DNA from: Streptomyces sp. NRRL F-5727
Lineage (GTDB): Bacteria; Actinomycetota; Actinomycetes; Streptomycetales; Streptomycetaceae
Direction: 5' to 3'
Assembly: GCF_000719555.1 (NCBI RefSeq)
Contig: NZ_JOGX01000004.1
Coordinates: forward strand, 310,001 to 374,000
Length of the DNA: 64,000 bases
Shown here in pieces: positions 7,329 to 16,925 of the stretch. The position numbers and the translations under genes were made by a program. The first letter of the stretch is position 1. Each line of letters starts with the position of its first letter. Below the pieces are notes generated by a model that did not search any database, was not told where the DNA came from, and saw only the letters and a program-made list of their open reading frames with translations.

Positions 7329-8459
7329 ATGACGGAAGTGACGGCCGGGGTCCGGCAGTGGTACCTGGAGGCGGCCGTCGCCCTGGGGGTGACGGCGGCG
7401 CTGCTGGTCACGGCGGCGTCCGGGCCCCGGCCCGGCACCGGTCCCGCCGTCGTCGCCGGGTACGGGCTCCTCGCGGTCGGCGGGCTGGCCCTGGTCGTGC
7501 GGCGCCGGGCGCCCCGGGCGGTGCTCGCCGTCACGGGGGCGTGCGCGATCGGGTACCAGGCGGTGGGTTTCGACGTACCGGTCGTGGCCTATCTGTTTGC
7601 CGTGTACGCGGCCGTACGGGCCGGGCAGCGCGCCGTCACGGTCGCGGCGAGCGTGCTGATGCTGGGGGCGCTGCCGGTGGCGGCGCTGCTGTCGGGGCCG
7701 TACGAGGTGGGCGAGGCGTTCGCGCGGGCGCGGGGCGCCCTGGAGATCGCCTGGCTGGTCGCGGCGGGCGCCGCGGGCGAGGCGCTGCGGCAGGCCGAGC
7801 GGCGGGCGGACGAGGCCGAGCGGACCCGGGAGGAGGTGGCCCGCCGCCGCGCGGACGAGGAACGGCTGCGCATCGCCCGGGAGTTGCACGACTCCCTCAC
7901 CCACCAGATCTCGGTGATCAAGGTGCAGTCCGAGGTCGCCGTCCATGTGGCGCGCCGACGGGGCGAGGAGGTGCCCGCCGCGCTCCTCGCCATCCAGGAG
8001 GCGGGGCGGGAGGCGAGCCGGGAGCTGCGGGCGACCCTGGAGGCGCTCCGCGACGACGACACCGCCCCGCCGTGCGGGCTCGCCGACGTACCGGAACTGG
8101 TCGACAGGGTAAGGGCGTTGGGGGTGGACGCGACGCTGACCGTGGAGGGGCGCGGGGCGGACGTGCCGGCCGCCGTGGACCGGACGGTGTACCGGATCGT
8201 CCAGGAGTCGCTGACGAACGTCGCCCGGCACTCCGGGGCCGCGACGGCCACCGTGCGGATCGACTGCCGGCCGGAGCTGCTGGCGGTCCGGGTGGAGGAC
8301 GACGGGCGGGCCGCACCGGCCGGCTCGCCGGTGCCGGGCCTCGGGCTGCTCGGCATGCGCGAGCGCGTCACCGCCCTCGGCGGCCGGCTCAGCGCCGGGC
8401 CGCGGGACGGCGGCGGCTTCTCCGTCCTGGCCGAACTTCCCGTGGAGCGCACACCGTGA
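7329..8459 (+). CDS. Sensor histidine kinase, NarL-partner type (HisKA_3)
   Basis: A 376-residue kinase. Roughly residues 1-150 form about five membrane helices with almost no extracytoplasmic loop, so it likely senses the membrane or a small hydrophobic cue. A charged coiled-coil leads to the phosphoacceptor His in RIARELHDSLTHQISVI, then a HATPase_c domain with the N-box ESLTNVARHS and G-box GLGLLGMRERV. The stop overlaps the regulator's GTG, so the two are translated together. The architecture is typical of streptomycete NarL-family kinases. The signal is unknown. Confidence 0.9.
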   Translation: MTEVTAGVRQWYLEAAVALGVTAALLVTAASGPRPGTGPAVVAGYGLLAVGGLALVVRRRAPRAVLAVTGACAIGYQAVGFDVPVVAYLFAVYAAVRAGQRAVTVAASVLMLGALPVAALLSGPYEVGEAFARARGALEIAWLVAAGAAGEALRQAERRADEAERTREEVARRRADEERLRIARELHDSLTHQISVIKVQSEVAVHVARRRGEEVPAALLAIQEAGREASRELRATLEALRDDDTAPPCGLADVPELVDRVRALGVDATLTVEGRGADVPAAVDRTVYRIVQESLTNVARHSGAATATVRIDCRPELLAVRVEDDGRAAPAGSPVPGLGLLGMRERVTALGGRLSAGPRDGGGFSVLAELPVERTP

Positions 8460-9118
8460 TCCGTGTCCTGCTCGTCGACGACCAGCCGCTCATCCGCAGC
8501 GGGTTCCGGGCGCTGCTCGACCTTGAGGACGACATCGAGGTGGTCGCCGAGGCGTCCGACGGCCGGGAGGCGCTGGCGCTCGCCCGCGCGCACCGGCCGG
8601 ACATCGCGCTCGTGGACATCCGGATGCCCGTCGTCGACGGCATCGAGACCACCCGGCGGATCGCCGCCGACCCGGAGCTCGCCGGGGTGCACGTCGTGAT
8701 CCTGACCAACTACGGCATGGACGAGTACGTCCTCGACGCGCTGCGGGCGGGTGCCGCCGGCTTCCTCGTCAAGGACGTGCTGCCGGAGGACTTCCTGCAC
8801 GCCGTGCGGGTCGCCGCGCGCGGCGACGCCCTCCTCGCCCCGTCGATCACCCGCAGGCTCATCCACCGCTGTCTGGCGCAGCCGGCGCCGGCCGTCGCCG
8901 GGCCGGCGCTGACCGGGCTGACGGGCCGGGAGCGCGAGGCGGTGGTGCTGGTGGCGCGGGGCCTGTCCAACGACGAGATCGCCGGCCGCATGGTGATCAG
9001 TCCGCTGACCGCGAAGACCCACGTCAACCGGGCCATGACCAAACTGGGCGTCCGCGACCGGGCCCAACTGGTCGTGCTCGCCTACGAGTCCGGCCTCGTG
9101 ACGCCGAACGGCGCCTGA
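8456..9118 (+). CDS. LuxR/NarL family response regulator
   Basis: This 220-residue regulator has an N-terminal receiver with DD near residue 8, the phosphoacceptor Asp in ALVDIRMP (about residue 54) and the conserved Lys in FLVKDVLPEDF. The C-terminal LuxR-type helix-turn-helix reads LTGREREAVVLVARGLSNDE and is intact. The GTG start overlaps the kinase stop by four bases (GTGA). It probably responds to the upstream kinase, and the 12-base inverted repeat in the divergent promoter with DUF6223 is its most likely target. Confidence 0.92.
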   Translation: MIRVLLVDDQPLIRSGFRALLDLEDDIEVVAEASDGREALALARAHRPDIALVDIRMPVVDGIETTRRIAADPELAGVHVVILTNYGMDEYVLDALRAGAAGFLVKDVLPEDFLHAVRVAARGDALLAPSITRRLIHRCLAQPAPAVAGPALTGLTGREREAVVLVARGLSNDEIAGRMVISPLTAKTHVNRAMTKLGVRDRAQLVVLAYESGLVTPNGA

Positions 9119-9298
9119 CCCGGCGGCCCCCCCGGCGGCGCACGCCCCCTCCTTCCCGGCCCGGGGGCGGGGTGGTGCGGGGCCGGGCGGCGGCGGACGC
9201 GGCGCGCTGACGTCCGGCCGGTCGGGTGGGGTGCGGCGGGCGGGGCGCCGTAGCGTACGGGGCACACGTACGACAGCCCAGCCGAGGAGTGCTTCCCC

Positions 9299-9736
9299 AT
9301 GGCCGACTACCGCGTCGAGACCGTCCGTACCGGATACCGGCGGTGGACCGCCCGCAACGACCGGGGGGCGGAGGTGCTGATGGCCGCGGCCGACGACGAC
9401 GGCGCGCAGCCTTCGTTCACGCCGGTGGAGCTGCTGCTGGCGGCGATGGGCGGCTGCGGCGGTCTGGTGATCGACCGGACCGCTCGGGCGGTGGACCACG
9501 ACGATCTGCGGATCGTCGTGGAGTCGGTGTCGACGCCGGAGGACGACGGGCGAATCGGCCGGATCCGGGTGAGTTACGAGTTCGACCTGCCGGACTCGAA
9601 CCCGAAGGCGGCGGAGGTCTTCGCGCGCGGGGTGCGGCTCACGCACGAGAAGTTCTGCACGGTGAGCCGCACCGTCGAGCACGGCGCGCGGGTCGAGGCG
9701 GTCCTCCCGGACGGGACGGTCGGCTTCGAGGGCTGA
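9299..9736 (+). CDS. OsmC/Ohr family peroxide-detoxification protein
   Basis: A 145-residue protein of normal OsmC size. The two redox cysteines are in AAMGGCGGLVID and HEKFCTVSRTVE, the family's Cys pair for reducing organic peroxides, and PVELLLAAMGGC is the family signature. The ATG has GAGGAG upstream. No dedicated OhrR-type regulator is adjacent. The 3' end runs into a pentamer repeat shared with the end of the convergent esterase gene. It probably acts in the cytoplasm against lipid or organic hydroperoxides. Confidence 0.88.
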   Translation: MADYRVETVRTGYRRWTARNDRGAEVLMAAADDDGAQPSFTPVELLLAAMGGCGGLVIDRTARAVDHDDLRIVVESVSTPEDDGRIGRIRVSYEFDLPDSNPKAAEVFARGVRLTHEKFCTVSRTVEHGARVEAVLPDGTVGFEG

Positions 9737-9775
9737 GGTCGGATCAGGTCCGGTCGGGTCAGGTCAGGTCAGGTC
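9736..9775. repeat. Eight tandem pentamers (NGRTC) at a convergent gene end
   Basis: From 9736 the sequence reads as eight consecutive 5-mers: AGGTC, GGATC, AGGTC, CGGTC, GGGTC, then three AGGTC. The array fills the space between the OsmC and esterase stops and includes the esterase's last codons and stop. It looks like slippage-prone microsatellite DNA. Confidence 0.8.
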
Positions 9776-11220
9776 AGCCAGAGGTCGCGCACGTGCCGGA
9801 CCGGATCGCTCTCGACCCGGCTCTCGGCGTCCCAGACCTTGGTGGCGGGGGTGCCGGGGGCGTACCGGGGCCAGTCGGCGCCCGGGTCCTGGTCCTTGAC
9901 GAAGCCGACCCAGGCGCGGTGCACGGCGTCGGCGAGGGCCTGCGGCGGGGTGTGGCCGGCGACCTCGGGGACGCCCTCGGCGTCGAGCAGGTCGAAGGCG
10001 AAGGGCAGGTCGAGGCAGTGCACGGCGAGGCCGACGACCGGTGAGCGCCAGGCGAACTCGTAGAGCCAGGTCGGGCGTGCGCGGGCGGCGCGGGCGTCGG
10101 CCACCGCCAGGTTCGGCGCCCGGAACATGACGTCGGTGAGGGCCTGGCCGAAGAGGGACTCCTCCGGCGTGTCCGGGTAGGCGGCGGCGAACTCGCCGGT
10201 ACGCGCCGGGTCGAGGCCCAGCGCGCCGAGGAGGAGCGGGAGCGGCGGGCCGTCGTCGCCGGGGCCGGGGAACATCGAGAACTCGTCGGCGGTGAAGCCG
10301 AGCAGGAGCGGGACGTCGGCGCCCGCGTCGCCGGTGGTGAGCGCGTCGGCTGGCGGTACGGGGACGAGGTCGCCGTCCGCGAAGGGGGCGAGGGCCAGCA
10401 TCGGGGGCAGCCCCGCGCGGTCGGGTCCGTCCTCGGCGAGCCGGTCCTGGAGGGCGAGGAGTTCGTCGTCGCTCAGGTCGCGCAGGGCCGCGGCGGTGGC
10501 GGGGACGCCGGTGCGGGCGGTGAGCAGCCGGGCGGCGGCGCGGGCGGTCGCGGGCCCGTCGGGGCGCAGGACGGCGCCGGAGACGGCCAGCGCGCCGCGG
10601 AAGAGGCCCCGGGCGGAGGGGACGGAGAGCAGGGTGAGGACGGCTCCGCCGCCGGCGGACTGGCCGGCGATCGTCACCTTGCCGGGGTCGCCCCCGAAGG
10701 CGGCGATGTTGTCGCGGACCCAGGTGAGGGCGGCGATCCAGTCGCGGACGCCGCGGTTGTCGGGGGCGTCCTCCAGGTGGAGGAAGCCCTCGATGCCGAG
10801 GCGGTAGCCGACGGAGACGAGGACGACGCCGTCGCGGTTGAAGGCGGCGCCGTCGTACCAGGGGCTGGCGGCGGAGCCGGCGACGTAGCCGCCGCCGTGG
10901 ATCCAGACGAGGACGGGCAGGCCCTCGGCCGGGGCGGTGTCGGGGGTGAAGACGTTGAGGTTGAGGACGCCGGCGCCCGGGACGCTGGGCTCGGGAATGG
11001 TGGTGACCTCGGCGAAGGGGCGGCGCTGGGCGGTCGGGCCGTAGGCGGTCGCGTCCAGCGGCGCGGTCCACGGGTCGGGCGGTTCGGGGGCGGCGAAGCG
11101 CAGCGCGCCGACGGGCGGCTTGGCGTAGGGGATGCCGAGGAAGCGGTACGTGCCGTCGGCGCGGCGCTCGCCGCGGACGGGTCCGCGGGTGGTGGTGACG
11201 AGGGGGCCGGGGGAGGGCAT
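9769..11220 (-). CDS. Type B carboxylesterase (alpha/beta hydrolase)
   Basis: This 483-residue esterase has the family's oxyanion loop (VWIHGGGYVAGS), the nucleophile elbow GQSAGGG with Ser near residue 187, a probable acid in LGFTADEFS and a probable His in VGLAVHCLDLPF. The length and the start FLGIPYAKPPVGALRF are typical of type B carboxylesterases and para-nitrobenzyl esterases. No signal peptide is seen, so it is cytoplasmic. The ATG follows CAGGAG. It is divergent from a ROK regulator, with a candidate operator between, suggesting control by that regulator. The substrate is unknown. Confidence 0.9.
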   Translation of the reverse strand: MPSPGPLVTTTRGPVRGERRADGTYRFLGIPYAKPPVGALRFAAPEPPDPWTAPLDATAYGPTAQRRPFAEVTTIPEPSVPGAGVLNLNVFTPDTAPAEGLPVLVWIHGGGYVAGSAASPWYDGAAFNRDGVVLVSVGYRLGIEGFLHLEDAPDNRGVRDWIAALTWVRDNIAAFGGDPGKVTIAGQSAGGGAVLTLLSVPSARGLFRGALAVSGAVLRPDGPATARAAARLLTARTGVPATAAALRDLSDDELLALQDRLAEDGPDRAGLPPMLALAPFADGDLVPVPPADALTTGDAGADVPLLLGFTADEFSMFPGPGDDGPPLPLLLGALGLDPARTGEFAAAYPDTPEESLFGQALTDVMFRAPNLAVADARAARARPTWLYEFAWRSPVVGLAVHCLDLPFAFDLLDAEGVPEVAGHTPPQALADAVHRAWVGFVKDQDPGADWPRYAPGTPATKVWDAESRVESDPVRHVRDLWLT

Positions 11221-11330
11221 CGGGCGGCTCCTGGGGTGCGCGGGCCGGGGCGGCGGCGGTGGGTGTGCGGGGGTGGCAGCCTCAGCGTCGGGGGTCGGCC
11301 CCATTTACGTCAATGGCTGAAATAAAACTG

Positions 11331-11344
11331 GTGACACGTTTCAC
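11331..11344. promoter_or_regulatory. Candidate operator between the esterase and ROK regulator
   Basis: GTGACACGTTTCAC is an imperfect 14-base palindrome with GTGA/TCAC arms, preceded by the only AT-rich run of the intergenic region (AAATAAAACT). It lies 60 bases before the ROK start and 111 bases before the esterase start. Confidence 0.4.
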
Positions 11345-11403
11345 TGACACGAGTCATCTCGACTGCTGCGCCGCGCCCGCCGCGGGCCGGGCAGAATCCA
11401 GGG

Positions 11404-12633
11404 GTGCGCCCCGCCCCCGAGTCCCCCGCCGACGTGCGGCGGCACAACCTCGCCCGCGTCCTGCGCCACCTCGCCGACCACGGCCCCTCCTCGCGCGGCG
11501 AGGCCGCCGCCGCGACCGGCCTGGCCCACGGCTCCCTCACCGCGCTCGCCGCCGACCTCGTCGGCCGGGGCCTCGTCCGCGAGGCCGGGCTCGTCGCCGG
11601 CGGCGGACGCGGGCGGCCCCGGCGGCATCTGGAGACCGTGCCCGAGCGGGTGGTGTCCGTGGCGGTCCGGGTCACCCGGGAACGGCTCCACCTGGCCGTC
11701 GCCGACCTCGCCGGACGTCTCGGGCACCGCGCCGACCTCCCCCACACCACCCCCGACGGCGATCCCGGCGCCCTCGCCGACGCCCTGGCCGACGCCGTGC
11801 GGGAGACGGCGGCCACCGCCCGGGCCGCGCACCCCGGGGCCCACCTCGCCGGCACCTTCGTCGCCGTGCCCGGCCCCGTCACCGCCGGCGGCCGGATGTT
11901 CTCCACCGACTTCGGCTGGCCGGGCCCCGTGGACCTCGGCGCCCTGCTGCGGGACCGGCTCGGCGCCACCGCCGGACCCGTGCTCCTCGCCAACGACGCC
12001 AACCTCGCCGCGCTCGCCGAGTACCGCGCGCTGACGGTCCGGCGCGGCACCGCGCCGCGCTCCCTCGCCTACCTCAAGGCCGACGTCGGGGTCGGCGGCG
12101 GGCTCGTCCTCGACGGCCGGATCGAGGCCGGCGGCCACGGCGTCGCGGGCGAGCCCGGCCACATGCCGGTCGCCTTCGACGGGCCGCCCTGCGCCTGCGG
12201 AGGGCGCGGCTGCCTCGCCCTCTACCTCGGCCCCGAGGCGCTGACCGACGCGGCCGGCCTCGGCGGCCTGCGCGCCGGGCGGGGCACCGAGGCGGCCGTC
12301 GCCGCGCTCGGCGCGGCCCTGGCCGCGGGGGAACCGGCCGCCGTCGCGGCCCTGGACGCCGCCGGGGAGGTGCTGGGCGCGGCGGTCCTCGCCGTGACGA
12401 GCCTCCTCGACGTGGACGACGTGGTGCTGGGCGGCTACCTCGCCGACTGGCACCCCTGGCTGGTGCGCGGCCTGGAGGCCCGGCTCGCCGGCCGCAGGAC
12501 CCTGGCGGCGGGCGCGGCCCCGGTGCCGGTCCCGCTGCCCGGCGTGCTCGGCGCCGACGCCCCGCTGCGCGGCGCGGTGGCCCTGGCCCGCGACACCGTG
12601 CTCGCCGACCCCGCCTCCGTACCCCCGCGTTGA
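11404..12633 (+). CDS. ROK family transcriptional regulator
   Basis: A 409-residue protein. An N-terminal winged helix (VRRHNLARVLRHLADHGPSS then RGEAAAATGLAHGSLTALAA) is fused to a sugar-kinase-like ROK domain with FVAVPGPV, the ADVGVGGGLVLDG loop and the ROK zinc signature CACGGRGCLALY. Such proteins usually repress sugar or glycoside genes until a sugar binds. The GTG start at 11404 is chosen because it gives the usual short lead before the HTH. It is divergent from a carboxylesterase with a palindrome between. Confidence 0.88.
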   Translation: MRPAPESPADVRRHNLARVLRHLADHGPSSRGEAAAATGLAHGSLTALAADLVGRGLVREAGLVAGGGRGRPRRHLETVPERVVSVAVRVTRERLHLAVADLAGRLGHRADLPHTTPDGDPGALADALADAVRETAATARAAHPGAHLAGTFVAVPGPVTAGGRMFSTDFGWPGPVDLGALLRDRLGATAGPVLLANDANLAALAEYRALTVRRGTAPRSLAYLKADVGVGGGLVLDGRIEAGGHGVAGEPGHMPVAFDGPPCACGGRGCLALYLGPEALTDAAGLGGLRAGRGTEAAVAALGAALAAGEPAAVAALDAAGEVLGAAVLAVTSLLDVDDVVLGGYLADWHPWLVRGLEARLAGRRTLAAGAAPVPVPLPGVLGADAPLRGAVALARDTVLADPASVPPR

Positions 12634-12693
12634 CCGCCGGCCCGGCGGCGCCAGCGGGTGCGGGGCACGGGGCGCCGTGGGCATGATGAAGGC

Positions 12694-13092
12694 ATGACCG
12701 ACCGGGACGACTTCCTGACGTGGGTCAGGACCGACCTCCAAGCCGCCGAGCGGGCGCTGCACGACGGGGACCCGGCGCCGCGCCGGGCGCTCTGGTCACG
12801 GCGCGAGCCGGTGAGCGTCCTGGGCGCCTGGTACAACGCGCTCGGCCAGGAGGACGTGGACACGCTGTTCACGGCGCTCGCCAAGCGCTTCTCCGGCTGT
12901 ACCTCCTACCGCATCGAGGTGCTGAGCCACGACGTGGTCGGCGACGCCGCCTACACCGCGTGCCTCGAGCACATCTCGACGTCGGTGGACGGGGAGGCCC
13001 GCACCTACACGCTGCGCGCCACCCAGACGTACCGGCGCGAGGACGGCGCCTGGCGCGTGGCGCACCGGCACGGCGACCTCGTGCAGGCGTGA
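12694..13092 (+). CDS. SnoaL-like / DUF4440-type nuclear-transport-factor-2-fold protein
   Basis: This 132-residue protein shows the NTF2 fold pattern: early helices (DDFLTWVRTDLQAAERALHD), the PVSVLGAWYNALG stretch, then strands ending in RATQTYRREDGAWRVAHRHGD, the usual SnoaL/DUF4440 finish. These proteins are ketosteroid-isomerase-like enzymes, binding proteins or stress proteins, and no function can be assigned. The ATG at 12694 follows GAAGG. Confidence 0.75.
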   Translation: MTDRDDFLTWVRTDLQAAERALHDGDPAPRRALWSRREPVSVLGAWYNALGQEDVDTLFTALAKRFSGCTSYRIEVLSHDVVGDAAYTACLEHISTSVDGEARTYTLRATQTYRREDGAWRVAHRHGDLVQA

Positions 13093-13147
13093 CCGGCGCC
13101 CGCGGCCGTAGAATCGACGGCCGGCGGACGGGGGGAGGCGACGGCAC

Positions 13148-13516
13148 ATGGGGTGGACCGCCAAGGAGTTCGTGGGCGGTGTGTTCCTGCTGGGCCCCGG
13201 GCTCGTCCTGATCGTGGCCGGGATCGTGTGGAAGGGGCGGGCCGTGCGCCCGTTCGCGGCCCGCAGGGCCGGCCGGATGGCGCACGCGGCGTACGTCCGG
13301 GACCTGGAGCGCGCCGTGGAGCAGGCGATCGTGGCGGCCCGCCGCGCCGCCGGGGACGGCGAGCCCGCGATCGTCACGGTGGCGGACGTGGAGCGGCTGG
13401 CGCGGGAGCGGTACGGGCACGAGCACGTCGAGCGGCAGCACGCCGCCGCCGCGCTGCGCCGTGGCTTCCGGCGGTACGGCTGCGCGGCGGACTGCGTGAC
13501 GGACGCCTACGTCTGA
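13148..13516 (+). CDS. Hypothetical membrane-anchored protein
   Basis: This 122-residue protein has one N-terminal membrane segment (GGVFLLGPGLVLIVAGIVW) and a basic, helical cytoplasmic domain with VADVERLARERYGHEHVERQ and two C-terminal cysteines (GCAADCVTDAYV). The start ATG has GGGAGG upstream. I do not recognise the family. The neighbours are two SnoaL-like genes and give no functional hint. Confidence 0.65.
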   Translation: MGWTAKEFVGGVFLLGPGLVLIVAGIVWKGRAVRPFAARRAGRMAHAAYVRDLERAVEQAIVAARRAAGDGEPAIVTVADVERLARERYGHEHVERQHAAAALRRGFRRYGCAADCVTDAYV

Positions 13517-13538
13517 GCGCGGCCTCCGGACGGTGGGT

Positions 13539-13940
13539 CTACGCCGGGTCGGCGGCGCCCGGCACGGGCGTGCCCTGGTGGTGGAAGAGCCGGAGGGTGC
13601 CGGCGGGGTCGCGGCGCCAGACCGAGGAACGCCGGGCGTGCCGGCCGTCGATGACGGTCTCGTAGGTGAGGTGGACGACTCCGGGGGCGAGGACGGTGCC
13701 GGCGAAGGCCGTGGCGGTGATCGGCGGGCCGTCCTCGCCGCCGTGCAGCTCGGCGAGGGCGGCGAGCATCTCCGCGCGCGTCCAGAGCCGTCCCGAGGCG
13801 CCGGTCTCCGTGAACTCCGGGTCCAACAGCTCCTCGGCGAGCGGCCGGGACCGCCGGACGGCGGGGTCGTGGAGGAGGCGCTCGCGGGTGATCGCCTCGG
13901 CGACGTCGGGGTGCTGAGGTGTCGTCACGGTGCTCGTCAC
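13539..13940 (-). CDS. SnoaL/DUF4440-like protein
   Basis: This 133-residue protein has the DUF4440 layout: an early LLHDPAVRRSRPLAEELLDP helix-rich part, then WTRAEMLAALAEL, then strands through VVHLTYETVIDGRHARRSSV and WRRDPAGTLRLFHHQGTPV. The usual role is unclear; many are stress or isomerase-like proteins. The GTG start overlaps the upstream DinB-like stop by four bases (GTGA), so the two proteins are probably made together. Confidence 0.78.
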   Translation of the reverse strand: MTSTVTTPQHPDVAEAITRERLLHDPAVRRSRPLAEELLDPEFTETGASGRLWTRAEMLAALAELHGGEDGPPITATAFAGTVLAPGVVHLTYETVIDGRHARRSSVWRRDPAGTLRLFHHQGTPVPGAADPA

Positions 13941-14449
13941 TCCCCCGTCGCGCCGTCGAGGCGCTCGCGGAGCAGGTCCGCGTGGCCGTTGTGCCGGGCG
14001 TACTCCTCGATCATGTGGGCGAGGACGTAGCGGACCGAGTACGTCTCCTCCCCCCGGGTGCCGGTGGCGTCGAGCGACGGGGCCGCGTCCACGATCGCCC
14101 GCGAGCGGGCGCACTCGGCCTGCCACACGGCGAAGTCGGCCTCGGCGTCGGCGTGTTCGACGTCGAAGTCGGCCCAGTCGGTGGAGCCGGGCGGGGTCCA
14201 GGGGCTGCGGCTCTCCTCCCCGGCCAGCACGTTCCGGAACCAGCCGCGCTCGACCTCCGCGGCGTGCCGGACCAGTCCGAGCAGGGACAGCCCCGACGGC
14301 GGCACGGCCCGTTCCTTCAGCTGCTCCGGGGTGAGCCCGGAGCACTTCCAGGCGAGGGTGTCCCGCTGGAACTGCAGCATGGCGGAGAGCGTGGCCCGCT
14401 CGTCGGCCCCGGCGAAGGGCACGTGCGTACGCTGGTCGTTCTGGATCAT
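13937..14449 (-). CDS. DinB-like / DUF664 four-helix protein
   Basis: This 170-residue protein has the DinB/DUF664 metal-site histidines: one in LLGLVRHAAEVERGW and two in HMIEEYARHNGHADLLRERL. The family includes thiol-dependent transferases (mycothiol or bacillithiol S-transferases) and many unassigned members. In an actinomycete, mycothiol use is plausible but unproven. A GTG at 14470 would extend the protein by seven residues; I prefer the ATG because it gives the usual N-terminus. The end overlaps the next gene. Confidence 0.82.
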   Translation of the reverse strand: MIQNDQRTHVPFAGADERATLSAMLQFQRDTLAWKCSGLTPEQLKERAVPPSGLSLLGLVRHAAEVERGWFRNVLAGEESRSPWTPPGSTDWADFDVEHADAEADFAVWQAECARSRAIVDAAPSLDATGTRGEETYSVRYVLAHMIEEYARHNGHADLLRERLDGATGE

Positions 14450-14491
14450 GACGGCATTCTGCCTGGTCACGCCCGTCCCGTCCGCCGGATT

Positions 14492-16774
14492 TCAGGTGCC
14501 GGACGGCGTCGTGGCGGCCTCGTCCCGCTTGACGGCCTCCTCGCCCTCGGTGTCCAGGTGGGGCAGGATCCGGTCCAGCCACCGCGGGGTCCACCAGGCG
14601 TGCCTGCCGAGCAGGGTCATCACGGCGGGGACCAGCAGGAGCCGGACCACCGTCGCGTCGATGAGGACGCTGGCGGCGAGACCCAGGCCGAGCATCTTGA
14701 CCACGATGTTGTCGGAGACGATGAAGGCGGCGAAGACGCTGACCATGATGAGGGCGGCGCAGGTGATCACCCGGGCGGTGATCTCCAGGGCGTGCGCGAC
14801 GCTGGCCTTGGAGTCGCCGGTGCGCAGCCACGCCTCCCGCACCCGGGAGAGCAGGAAGATCTCGTAGTCCATGCTCAGGCCGAAGACGATCGCGAACATC
14901 ATCATCGGCACATAGCTCTCGATGGGCACCTTCCCGGAGACGCCGAGCGCGGGTCCGCCCCAGCCCCACTGGAAGACGGCGACGACCACACCGTAGGAGG
15001 CGGCGATCGAGAGCACGTTGAGGACGGCGGCCTTGACCGCGACGAGGAGGCCGCGGAAGACCGTGAGGATCACCAGGAAGGCGAGGGCGACGACCACGGC
15101 GATGATGAGCGGCAGGCGGCTGGAGACGAGGTCGAGGAAGTCGACCTGGGCGGCGGTCGTCCCGGTGACGTAGGTCTGCGCGTCCGTGCCGGCGACGGCC
15201 TGCGGGAGGACGTCGTCGATGAGGTGGTTGGTGAGGTCGGTGGTCCGTTCGTCCTGCGGGGAGGCGACCGAGTAGGCGGTGCCCACGAGGACGTCGCCGT
15301 CGGCGGTGGCCTTCAGCGGGGTGACGGAGGCCGCGTCGGGCACGCCGGTGAGCGCCTTCTGGAGGTCGGTGGCGAGCTGGGCGCGGTCGGCGGACGGCAC
15401 GGCGGACTGGTCGACGACGAGGGTGAGGGGGCCGTTGGCGCCGGGGCCGAAGGCGGTGGAGATCAGGTCGTAGGCGCGGCGGTCGGTGAAGGACTTCGGG
15501 TCGGCTCCGTCGCCGATGTGGCCGAGCTGGATGAAGAGCAGCGGAAAGGCCAGGACGAGCAGGGCGACGACGCCGCCGACGAGGAAGTACCAGGGGCGCC
15601 GCTCGACGCGCTGGGCGTACCGGTGCCAGGTGCCGTGCGCCTCCGCTCCGGGCTCGGCGTCCGTCTCGGCGACCGGTCTGCGGACGTGGTAGCGGTCGAT
15701 GCGGCGGCCGGCGAGGCCGAGCAGGGCGGGGACGAGGGTGAGCGCGGCGAGGACGGCGGTGACGACGGTGAAGGCCGCCGCCAGGCCGAGTTTGCCGATG
15801 AAGGTGACGCCGGAGACCCACAGGCCGGAGAGGGCGATGACGACGGTGCAGCCGGAGACGAGGACCGCGCGGCCGCTGGTGGTGGTGGCCAGGCCGGCGG
15901 AGTCGGCGGGCTCGTGGCCGTTCATGACGTTCTGCCGGTGGCGGGTGATCAGGAACAGCGCGTAGTCGATGCCGACGCCGAGGCCGATCATGGTGGCCAG
16001 CGTCGGCGAGACGGTGCCGAAGGTGAACGCGGCGGCGGTGAGGCCCAGCAGGGCCAGTCCGCAGATCGCCCCGATCAGCGCGGTGACCAGCGGCATCACG
16101 GCGCCGATCACGCTGCCGAAGCCGATCAGGAGGACCACGATCGCGACGGCGAAGCCGATGGCCTCGCTGGTGCGGTCATCGGCGGCGGGGCGGGCCAGCT
16201 CGCCGAGCGGGCCGCCGTACTCGACGGTGACGCCGGCGTCCCTGAGCGGCTGTACGGCCCCGTCGACTCCGGTCAGGTAGTCGGTGCCGAGCGTGGACGG
16301 GGGCACGCTGAAGCGGACGGTGATGTAGGCGGTCTTGCCGTCGGTCGAGAGCGGGCCGGTGTTCGGGGTGGTGGAGGAGGTCGGGGGCGGTGGGGTGCCG
16401 GGCGGCGGCAGCGGGTTCTGGGCGCCGATGACGTCCGGCAGCTTCTCCAGGGCGGCGACCGTCGAGTTCACGGCGGACGCCTCTTCGGTGAGCGGCTTGG
16501 ACGGGTCGTTGAGGACGATCTGGGCGCCGTAGCCGCCGGCCGCCGGGTCGTGCGCCTCCAGGACGGACAGGCCGTCGGAGGACTGGGCGCCGGGAAGGTC
16601 GAAGTCGTCGGAGTACTGGCCGCCGACCGCCCGGTCGGTGATCTGCAGTCCCACCAGGGCGGCGAGCCAGAGGGCCACGACGACGACGAAGTGGCGGGCG
16701 CACCAGTGCCCGAGGCGGTAGAGACGGCTCTGCTTCGCGGGGCGGCCCTGCCGGGCCGCGGGCGTTGCTCTCAT
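14492..16774 (-). CDS. MMPL family (RND-type) transporter
   Basis: This 760-residue transporter has two repeats, each with a first membrane helix, a large outside domain and a cluster of five helices. The MMPL proton-relay motifs are visible as [17 protein letters not shown] (first half) and [18 protein letters not shown] (second half). A Pro-rich loop ([12 protein letters not shown]) lies in the first ectodomain. The family moves lipids, siderophores, antibiotics or other hydrophobic compounds using the proton gradient. No biosynthetic partner or regulator is adjacent, so the cargo is unknown. A C-terminal acidic tail is cytoplasmic. Confidence 0.9.
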   Translation of the reverse strand: MRATPAARQGRPAKQSRLYRLGHWCARHFVVVVALWLAALVGLQITDRAVGGQYSDDFDLPGAQSSDGLSVLEAHDPAAGGYGAQIVLNDPSKPLTEEASAVNSTVAALEKLPDVIGAQNPLPPPGTPPPPTSSTTPNTGPLSTDGKTAYITVRFSVPPSTLGTDYLTGVDGAVQPLRDAGVTVEYGGPLGELARPAADDRTSEAIGFAVAIVVLLIGFGSVIGAVMPLVTALIGAICGLALLGLTAAAFTFGTVSPTLATMIGLGVGIDYALFLITRHRQNVMNGHEPADSAGLATTTSGRAVLVSGCTVVIALSGLWVSGVTFIGKLGLAAAFTVVTAVLAALTLVPALLGLAGRRIDRYHVRRPVAETDAEPGAEAHGTWHRYAQRVERRPWYFLVGGVVALLVLAFPLLFIQLGHIGDGADPKSFTDRRAYDLISTAFGPGANGPLTLVVDQSAVPSADRAQLATDLQKALTGVPDAASVTPLKATADGDVLVGTAYSVASPQDERTTDLTNHLIDDVLPQAVAGTDAQTYVTGTTAAQVDFLDLVSSRLPLIIAVVVALAFLVILTVFRGLLVAVKAAVLNVLSIAASYGVVVAVFQWGWGGPALGVSGKVPIESYVPMMMFAIVFGLSMDYEIFLLSRVREAWLRTGDSKASVAHALEITARVITCAALIMVSVFAAFIVSDNIVVKMLGLGLAASVLIDATVVRLLLVPAVMTLLGRHAWWTPRWLDRILPHLDTEGEEAVKRDEAATTPSGT

Positions 16775-16925
16775 GGCCCTGCCATGTCCGGTTACGCGCG
16801 TCCCCGAGCGGCCCTTGCTTCCTCACTTCCCGCCGGTTCGTCGTTCTCCGTCCATGGTGCGCCCGCCGTCCGGCGACGGCATCTCGCCGGAGGCACGACG
16901 GGGCACGGTCGCCGATAGTGGGGGG

